The notes beneath the pieces are model-generated. The model searched no databases and was not told where the DNA came from. It saw nothing but the letters and a program-made list of their open reading frames with translations. The translations under genes and the position numbers were made by a program. Positions 7,414-11,765 of a DNA stretch of 11,765 nucleotides are shown here, piece by piece; positions within the stretch are counted from its first letter, which is position 1, and every line of letters begins with the position of its first letter. This DNA is from an uncultured Amylibacter sp. (GTDB lineage: Bacteria; Pseudomonadota; Alphaproteobacteria; Rhodobacterales; Rhodobacteraceae). The stretch covers positions 1-11,765 of the forward strand of contig CALLAV010000315.1 of NCBI GenBank assembly GCA_938001995.1, written 5' to 3'.

Positions 7414-8400
7414 TTAATACATGCTCGGTACGATGCGATCGGGCGGGCGGTGGCCGTCAGCGAACGTCTTAATGTTGATGATCACTTTCTCACCCATTTC
7501 TACCCGCGCTTCTTCGGTCGCAGAGGCCATGTGAGGCAGGAGCATGACGTTGTCGAGGTCGCGCAGACGGGGGTTCACCTCGGTTCCGTGTTCGAACACG
7601 TCTAACCCCGCACCCGCCAATTCACCTGCACGTAGCATTCGTGTCAGCGCGTTTTCATCGACCACTTCGCCGCGCGATGTGTTTATGATGAACGCGGTTG
7701 GTTTCATCAGTTTTAGGCGCCGCGCGTTCAATAGGTGGAACGTGCTCGGCGTGTGGGGGCAGTTGATCGACACCACATCCATGTTGGCAAGCATTTGATC
7801 AAGGCTAGGCCAATAGGTTGCTTTTAAATCTTTTTCCCGCTCGGGGTGGATTTGATTCCGGTTGTGATAGTTGATCTGCATACCAAAGGCAGACGCCCGA
7901 TGCGCGACCGCAGACCCAACTTGACCCATACCCAAGATGCCCAGCTTTTTGCCGCCCAAACGTGCGCCGAGGAACGCGGAAGGCGACCAACCTTGCCAGT
8001 TACCTGATTGCATATGGGTCGCACCTTCCTTGAAGCGACGCATGGTTGCCAGGATCAGAGCGAGCGTCATGTCAGCGGTGTCATCGGCCAGTACGCCCGG
8101 CGTGTTGCACACCAAAATCCCATGCTGGCGGGCGGTAGCCACGTCGATGTGATCCACGCCAGAACCGTAATTTGCGATCAAACGCAGGTTTTCGCCTGCG
8201 GATGCGAGCATTCCTGCGTCGATTGTATCCGTGAGGGTCGGAACCAAAACATCCGCTGTGCGCATAGCTGTAATCAGGTGCTCGCGCGTCATCGGCGTGT
8301 CCGTTTCGTTGAGCGTGACAGTGAACAGCTCGGCCAGCCGTGCCTCCACTGCGGCAGGCAACCGTCGCGTAACAACAACACTTAGTTTTCTATGGGGCAT
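7414..8400 (-). CDS. D-2-hydroxyacid dehydrogenase, glyoxylate/hydroxypyruvate reductase type
   Basis: This cytoplasmic NAD(P)-dependent oxidoreductase of the D-isomer-specific 2-hydroxyacid dehydrogenase family has 328 residues. The substrate-side motif NYGSGVDHID (77-86) is followed by the Rossmann motif GILGMGQVG (154-162). The catalytic Arg243 is in NTSRGEVVDE, a glutamate (probably Glu274) is in FEHGTEVNP, and His290 is in LLPHMASAT. The set is complete. NHNR-like wording after the second strand (YHNR, 178-181) puts an arginine where NADP-preferring members often have one, so NADPH use is plausible. The closest known activities are glyoxylate or hydroxypyruvate reduction to glycolate or D-glycerate, but substrate choice in this family is hard to predict. 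It leads a two-gene minus-strand unit with the DUF2306 gene and diverges from the SH3-like gene across a 105-bp gap in which I see no confident promoter. Confidence 0.92.
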   Translation of the reverse strand: MPHRKLSVVVTRRLPAAVEARLAELFTVTLNETDTPMTREHLITAMRTADVLVPTLTDTIDAGMLASAGENLRLIANYGSGVDHIDVATARQHGILVCNTPGVLADDTADMTLALILATMRRFKEGATHMQSGNWQGWSPSAFLGARLGGKKLGILGMGQVGSAVAHRASAFGMQINYHNRNQIHPEREKDLKATYWPSLDQMLANMDVVSINCPHTPSTFHLLNARRLKLMKPTAFIINTSRGEVVDENALTRMLRAGELAGAGLDVFEHGTEVNPRLRDLDNVMLLPHMASATEEARVEMGEKVIINIKTFADGHRPPDRIVPSMY

Positions 8401-8505
8401 TCAGTGCAACCAATACTGGATTTGTTTTCCCCATTCTGCCAAGAATTGCGCCAAAGGGGCAAGATCAAAGACCCCATCAGAGGCAATATTCTAGGCGGGC
8501 GGGTC

Positions 8506-9021
8506 ATGATGGCACGGGCGATTTCAAGTTGTATGATAGCGGTTCTGTCCCTTGTTTTCATGGGATTGGGACATGTGGTAATGGCTGAAACCAAGCGTGG
8601 TCCTGTGACAAACCTGCCGATGCCACGTTTTGTGTCTATGAAAGCCGCCGAAGGCAACGTACGGCGTGGCCCTTCGCTGACGCACCGCGTGGATTGGGTG
8701 TTCAAACACGAAAACATGCCGCTCAAGATTGTCGCGGAATATGGTCATTGGCGTCGCGTTCAAGATGCAGAAGGGCAGGGTGGTTGGATGCATTACTCGC
8801 TGCTGTCGGGCGCACGCTATGTCACTGTTCAGGAAGATAAAATCCGCCTTTACCTAACCCCAAACGATGCAGCGGCGACGCAGGCCTACGCAGAACGCGG
8901 CGCATTGTTGCGGCTCGGATCTTGCGTGGAAGAGTTTTGCGAAATCTCGGCGCAGGGTGCGGACGGTTGGGCCAAGAAATCCGCGCTTTGGGGTGTCGCA
9001 GCAAGCGAAGTGCGCGACTAG
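8506..9021 (+). CDS. exported SH3-like domain protein
   Basis: This predicted periplasmic protein of 171 residues has an N-terminus (about 1-27) with a basic MMAR start, a long hydrophobic core and VVMAET, which fits a Sec signal peptide cleaved after VMA. Residues about 45-90 match a bacterial SH3-like repeat: AAEGNVRRGPSLTHRVDWVFKHENMPLKIVAEYGHWRRVQDAEGQGGW by pattern (NVR.GPS, then P..V..E...W..V.D..G..GW). A second, more degenerate half follows with a cysteine pair CVEEFC and a final GADGWAKKSALWGV. Such domains often bind peptidoglycan or proteins in the envelope. The frame is open back to 8392, but that start lies within the divergent dehydrogenase gene and would bury the signal peptide, so 8506 (or the adjacent ATG at 8509) is preferred. 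The M23 endopeptidase gene follows on the same strand. Confidence 0.82.
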   Translation: MMARAISSCMIAVLSLVFMGLGHVVMAETKRGPVTNLPMPRFVSMKAAEGNVRRGPSLTHRVDWVFKHENMPLKIVAEYGHWRRVQDAEGQGGWMHYSLLSGARYVTVQEDKIRLYLTPNDAAATQAYAERGALLRLGSCVEEFCEISAQGADGWAKKSALWGVAASEVRD

Positions 9022-9080
9022 GCAGCAGCTCTCAAAAAATGAAGAGCAGGGAGTAATCGCTCTTGCAAACTGTGCGTCAA

Positions 9081-9109
9081 TTGGCACTCTGTCAGTACGA
9101 AAATATCGC
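9081..9109 (+). promoter_or_regulatory. weak promoter candidate before the M23 peptidase gene
   Basis: TTGGCA (9081-9086) is followed after 17 nt by TATCGC (9104-9109), which starts a tandem 7-nt repeat TATCGCG (9104-9117). The -35 is good and the -10 poor. It lies in the 131-bp gap between the SH3-like and M23 genes, so the M23 gene may have its own transcript. Evidence is by eye only. Confidence 0.25.
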
Positions 9110-9152
9110 GTATCGCGTTGAAATAGAATGACTTAGAAGAACAGGTTTTGGC

Positions 9153-9776
9153 ATGATTGCTCGACTTTTCGCTTTTGTGCTGTGTATTAGCCTGCCAGCT
9201 GCGGCTTCAGCGAATTCTATAAAAGTGGTGACACCTAAGGGCGCGCCGAAAATCACGTCTGAATATCGCAGTATGAAGGGTGTGAACGGCTTGCGCCGCT
9301 CGTCACGTCATCAGGGCATTGATATTCCCGGGCCGAACCGCCAGCCCATTATCGCTGTGGCAAATGGCAAAGTTCTGGACGTCGAAACCGGCAGTTGTTG
9401 GGGCCCGACGTTGATGGTGGATCATGGTAAAGGCACGGACGGAAAGCGGATGATCGTGCTCTACGGTCACCTTGGTGATGTGGTCGTGAAAAAAGGGCAG
9501 ACGATTAAGCGGGGCCAGTTGGTTGGGCGGCTTAGCAACAATCACAAGAAATTCAAATGCATCGCGGGTGTGCGGCACTTACATTTGCAGATTGGGCGTA
9601 CGGCGCGGATGACCAATCGGGGCAATTCCTGGGGGCATGTGCGGTACCTCAAGGACGGCAAGCGCGGGGTGAACCCGCATTTGTACTGGGCCGATGGGCC
9701 GGGCCAAGTGACGTGCTTTCGAAAAGGCACAAATTACCCTAAGGGGACGATTACGCACCCCATGCCCTGTAAATAA
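9153..9776 (+). CDS. exported M23 (LytM-type) metalloendopeptidase
   Basis: Peptidase family M23 enzymes are zinc endopeptidases that usually cut peptidoglycan cross-bridges or stems. The 207-residue precursor begins with a signal peptide (hydrophobic 5-19, AAASA before residue 21), so it acts in the periplasm or outside. The metal site is complete: HQGID with His53 and Asp57, then YGHL (His106), and RHLHLQI with His142 and His144. The GQTIKRGQLVG segment between them is the family's usual barwin-like turn. The mature part has four cysteines (82, 136, 188, 206), which could form two disulfides. No separate peptidoglycan-binding domain is fused. A modest AGG-containing site (9141-9145) precedes the ATG by 7 nt. 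It follows the SH3-like gene on the same strand, and the pair may act together on the cell wall (inference). Confidence 0.92.
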   Translation: MIARLFAFVLCISLPAAASANSIKVVTPKGAPKITSEYRSMKGVNGLRRSSRHQGIDIPGPNRQPIIAVANGKVLDVETGSCWGPTLMVDHGKGTDGKRMIVLYGHLGDVVVKKGQTIKRGQLVGRLSNNHKKFKCIAGVRHLHLQIGRTARMTNRGNSWGHVRYLKDGKRGVNPHLYWADGPGQVTCFRKGTNYPKGTITHPMPCK

Positions 9777-9792
9777 GGGCAGCAAATTTTTT
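9763..9792 (+). terminator. intrinsic terminator overlapping the end of the M23 gene
   Basis: TGCCCT (9763-9768) pairs with AGGGCA (9776-9781) across a 7-nt loop that holds the stop codon, and a run of six T follows at 9787-9792. The stem is short and the T-run begins 5 nt after it, so strength is uncertain. Confidence 0.55.
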
Positions 9793-9817
9793 GTCTAAGG
9801 ACTATCGAAGCGGAGCC

Positions 9818-10792
9818 TTAGATCTCTATCACGACCGTTCCAAATTTGTCTGCGCTTTCCACCAATTCATGTGCTTTGGCGGTGTCCTCCAAAGGAATGG
9901 TTGCGCCAATGGCGTGGCTAAGAGAGCCGCTTTGAAGCATTTTGTTCAAGCCTGACAGGGTTTCGGCGCGTGCCTCAGCCGTCAGAATATAAACAAGGAT
10001 TGCGCGAAGGGTCAGGTCCTTGAACATCATTTGGATGAAAGGGATTTCGGGTGTGAAGCTTTGCGCGGACCCATAGGCGGCGATGATGCCGTTGGGGCGC
10101 ATGACTTCGGTCAGGAGGGTGATGTTGACGCCGAGTTCGAGTTCGATGGCGCGGTGGGTGCCGCCTCCCGTGAGGTCGAGGATTTGTTCGGCGGCATTTG
10201 CGTCGCGGTAGTTGACTGTGTGGTCTGCACCAGCGGCGCGGGCGTAATCAGCTTTTTCTTCCGATGAGACTGTGGTGATGACTTCGGCTCCGCCGAGCTT
10301 TGCCATTTGGATAGCGTAGCGGGAGACTGAGCCTGCGCCGCCTGACACGAGGATTTTTAGACCCTCGACAGGTCCGTCGGCGAACACGGTGCGGTAGGCC
10401 GTCATGGCGGGGATGCCGAGGCAGGCGGCTTCGTTAAAGCTGGTTGTGTCGGGGAGTTGGACGGCTTGATCAGACGGGAGCGCGATGTATTCGGCGGCTG
10501 TGCCAAACGGGCGCTGCCACTGTGCGTTCCAGAGCCAGACGTTTTGATTGATGCGGGACGGGTCGACGCCTTCGCCGACAGCCTCAACCACGCCAGCACC
10601 GTCGGAATGGGGGATGATGGTGGGGAAGGGCATCGGGCGAGAGCCCGCGCGGGATTTCACATCAGACGGGTTCGCGCCTGAGGATTTGAGGCGCACGAGG
10701 ACTTCGCCAGCAGCTGGGGTTGGTGTGGGTTGGGTGCCGATTTGGATGGTGTCGGCGGCGAGGCCCTGAGTGGTGTAGAAGGCGGCTTTCAT
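9818..10792 (-). CDS. quinone-oxidoreductase-type MDR family NADPH-dependent reductase
   Basis: This cytoplasmic medium-chain dehydrogenase/reductase of the zeta-crystallin/Qor group has 324 residues. The N-terminal catalytic domain shows SSGANPSDVKSRAG (37-50) and PHSDGAGVVEAVGEGV (61-76). The cofactor domain begins near residue 145 with ILVSGGAGSVSRYAIQMAK. There are no zinc-binding cysteines, as expected for the quinone-reductase branch rather than alcohol dehydrogenases. The cofactor loop ends in Ser157 where most relatives have glycine (AG.VG), a conservative but unusual change. The likely reaction is NADPH-dependent one- or two-electron reduction of quinones or other electrophiles; the real substrate is unknown. 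It is a single gene, convergent with the M23 gene and divergent from the downstream membrane protein. A 9-nt copy of its own start region precedes it. Confidence 0.9.
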   Translation of the reverse strand: MKAAFYTTQGLAADTIQIGTQPTPTPAAGEVLVRLKSSGANPSDVKSRAGSRPMPFPTIIPHSDGAGVVEAVGEGVDPSRINQNVWLWNAQWQRPFGTAAEYIALPSDQAVQLPDTTSFNEAACLGIPAMTAYRTVFADGPVEGLKILVSGGAGSVSRYAIQMAKLGGAEVITTVSSEEKADYARAAGADHTVNYRDANAAEQILDLTGGGTHRAIELELGVNITLLTEVMRPNGIIAAYGSAQSFTPEIPFIQMMFKDLTLRAILVYILTAEARAETLSGLNKMLQSGSLSHAIGATIPLEDTAKAHELVESADKFGTVVIEI

Positions 10793-10856
10793 GGGGGGCT
10801 TTCATTGTATCTTGGTTGCCTAGAGATTATCTTGTGCGCAATGCTTTGCAACTTGA

Positions 10857-10861
10857 AAGGA
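10857..10861 (+). promoter_or_regulatory. ribosome binding site of the orphan membrane protein
   Basis: AAGGA lies only 4 nt before the ATG at 10866. The spacing is shorter than usual but supports this start and the reality of the gene. Confidence 0.5.
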
Positions 10862-10865
10862 CCAA

Positions 10866-11480
10866 ATGACATTCGTTTATGTGAGTTTGATTGCAATGTT
10901 AGTTTTTCCATCCTTCGTGATGTTGCGAGGTGGTAAAGCAGCGTCGTTGTTTGCAGCGGGCACTTTGAGTTTAACTGTGTTTTTTGTGTTTACGTTGTTT
11001 TGGTGGATACTTTGGAAATTTTTTGGCGGAGTGCCGCAAACGTTTGAGCAAGCAATAGATGCTGGAAGATGGAGCGTAATCTTTCCCGTATTTAGCGAAA
11101 CACAAACAAATTCATTGACTTATTACACGATATTTGTTTTCGCGATGACGCTGGTTTGTGCGCTTTTAACTTTGCAAAAATGGTGTGGGTCTTTGGTAGG
11201 TTGGTGGTGGATGAACCTACTTTTCTGGGTGACTCAGGTGGCGATCTTTATGCGACTCGGATTGGAGATACTGGGGCGCCAAACGTTTCAGCAGTTGGGC
11301 CTTGAAAACCTAGATGAAGTGAAAGCAGGTTTAGGCTTGGTTTTGTTTTTTTGTTTCGGCGTATCAATATCAGTCAGCTCTAGCTTAACGATCAGTGCGG
11401 ACTATGGTAGGCGAAAGCGAGCAGGGTTACCAAGTGGCGTTGGCGAAGGTCCTTATGTAAAATTAGACGGTGATCGCTAG
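10866..11480 (+). CDS. hypothetical multi-pass membrane protein, AT-rich
   Basis: I do not recognise this 204-residue protein. About five hydrophobic segments are visible, near residues 2-20, 25-50, 86-104, 112-130 and 153-173. A polar loop (52-85) follows the second, and a charged, probably cytoplasmic tail with RRKR lies at the end. Tryptophan and phenylalanine are abundant (FFVFTLFWWILWKFF, VGWWWMNLLFWV). No catalytic motif or domain signature stands out. The coding DNA is clearly more AT-rich than every other gene in the window, with many TTT and TTG runs, which suggests recent acquisition or weak selection. A ribosome binding site precedes the ATG, and no frameshift is visible, so it is probably a real gene. 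It is flanked by the MDR gene on the other strand and by GC-rich inverted repeats downstream. Confidence 0.7.
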   Translation: MTFVYVSLIAMLVFPSFVMLRGGKAASLFAAGTLSLTVFFVFTLFWWILWKFFGGVPQTFEQAIDAGRWSVIFPVFSETQTNSLTYYTIFVFAMTLVCALLTLQKWCGSLVGWWWMNLLFWVTQVAIFMRLGLEILGRQTFQQLGLENLDEVKAGLGLVLFFCFGVSISVSSSLTISADYGRRKRAGLPSGVGEGPYVKLDGDR

Positions 11481-11554
11481 AAGTGTATCGACGAATACGT
11501 TGTCGAATTGCAGTTGCCCCACTGTTGGTTAAGGACAAGACACAGGGCTGAGCA

Positions 11555-11621
11555 GACCTCGGGTGGCGCGAATGCGCCTCCCATGGGGGAGGTCGGCGCA
11601 GCCCGAGCAGGGCTCGGGCTG
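11555..11621. repeat. nested GC-rich inverted repeats, possible bidirectional terminator or REP-like element
   Basis: Two structures sit side by side between two convergent genes. The first has outer arms GACCTC (11555-11560) and GAGGTC (11589-11594). These enclose an inner stem GGG-T-GGCGC (11561-11569) against GCGCC-T-CCC (11574-11582), with a GAAT loop and one T/T mismatch. The second is a perfect 10-bp stem, CAGCCCGAGC (11599-11608) and GCTCGGGCTG (11612-11621), with a 3-nt loop, followed on the plus strand by GTTTCTGGTT. The second hairpin could end transcription of the plus-strand membrane protein, though its T-tract is poor. The double structure and high GC next to an AT-rich gene also resemble dispersed intergenic repeats. 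Confidence 0.65.
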
Positions 11622-11629
11622 GTTTCTGG

Positions 11630-11765
11630 TTAAGCGGTGGAATCTAATCCTCTGCCTCTTAGGAGCGCATCAACCTTCGGCAAACTCCCTCGGAACGCTT
11701 TGTACAACGCCTCGCCTTCCTCACTCCCCCCAGCCGAATAGATGTTGTCGTGCAACTTCGCCGCC
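11630..11765 (-). CDS. C-terminal fragment of a probable M3-family peptidase (peptidyl-dipeptidase type)
   Basis: A minus-strand reading frame enters from the right edge (first complete codon ends at 11764) and stops with TAA at 11630-11632, giving the last 44 residues of a protein. It runs from AAKLHDNIYSAGGSEEGEAL through YKAFRGSLPKVDALLRGRGL to DSTA. The SAGGSEE...LY.AFRG..P.VDALL..RGL pattern is like the C-terminal end of M3 metallopeptidases such as Dcp and oligopeptidase A, where SRG(G)S, L, FRG and P precede the final helix. The zinc motif HEXXH lies upstream, outside the window, so activity cannot be judged. Identification rests on a short stretch and recalled family patterns. Confidence 0.65.
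   Translation of the reverse strand, partial: AAKLHDNIYSAGGSEEGEALYKAFRGSLPKVDALLRGRGLDSTA

Noticed and set aside
8392..8505. N-terminal extension of the SH3-like protein to an ATG at 8392
   Set aside because: It would overlap the divergent dehydrogenase start and place a strong signal peptide internally at residue 39; the ATG at 8506 explains the data better.
9026..9047. Small hairpin GCTCT ... AGAGC after the SH3-like gene as a terminator
   Set aside because: Only a 5-bp stem with a 10-nt loop and no T-run follows.
9794..9822. Inverted repeat TCTAAGG ... CCTTAGA as a terminator of the MDR gene
   Set aside because: The 7-bp stem is AT-rich with a 15-nt loop, and neither strand has a T-tract after it; the nearby T-run precedes it and belongs to the M23 terminator.

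Overview
The window looks like chromosomal DNA from an alphaproteobacterium of the Rhodobacterales (roseobacter group). The clues are an RpoHII-type heat-shock sigma factor, a MoeB-like protein with a membrane-spanning N-terminus sitting behind dut, and tightly overlapping operons of moderate-to-high GC. The assignment comes from protein family resemblance only, not from a marker-gene comparison.

Layout. (1) 27-1138, minus strand: a two-gene unit, cobU/cobP (adenosylcobinamide kinase/guanylyltransferase) followed by a histidine-phosphatase gene overlapping it by 4 nt, which is a candidate alpha-ribazole phosphatase. Together they suggest late cobalamin nucleotide-loop assembly. (2) 1139-1239: a short divergent promoter region. 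It holds an RpoE/ECF-like promoter candidate facing rpoH2. (3) 1240-2127, plus strand: rpoH2, ending at a strong intrinsic terminator (2156-2195). (4) 2240-6749, plus strand: a very compact five-gene run, coaBC - dut - membrane-anchored moeB-like - MOSC protein - mvaA (class II HMG-CoA reductase). Neighbours overlap or lie within 2 nt, so they are probably co-transcribed and translationally coupled. (5) 6746-8400, minus strand: a D-2-hydroxyacid (glyoxylate/hydroxypyruvate type) dehydrogenase followed 5 nt later by a DUF2306 membrane protein, whose end overlaps the end of mvaA by 4 nt. (6) 8506-9776, plus strand: two exported proteins likely acting in the envelope, an SH3-like protein and an M23 (LytM-type) endopeptidase with its own terminator. 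(7) 9818-10792, minus strand: a zinc-free quinone-oxidoreductase-type MDR enzyme. (8) 10866-11480, plus strand: an AT-rich, unrecognised multi-pass membrane protein. (9) 11555-11621: nested GC-rich inverted repeats, then the C-terminal end of a minus-strand gene (11630 to the window edge) that resembles M3-family peptidyl-dipeptidases.

Most of the window is ordinary core metabolism. I found no CRISPR array, tRNA, rRNA, insertion sequence or recognisable defence system, and no clear undescribed system. The points most worth a second look are the membrane-tethered E1-like enzyme paired with a MOSC protein, the mevalonate-type HMG-CoA reductase with an apparent NADH signature attached to a CoA-biosynthesis operon, the possible ECF promoter before rpoH2, and the repeat structure near the right edge. 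No gene-free stretch exceeds about 150 bases.
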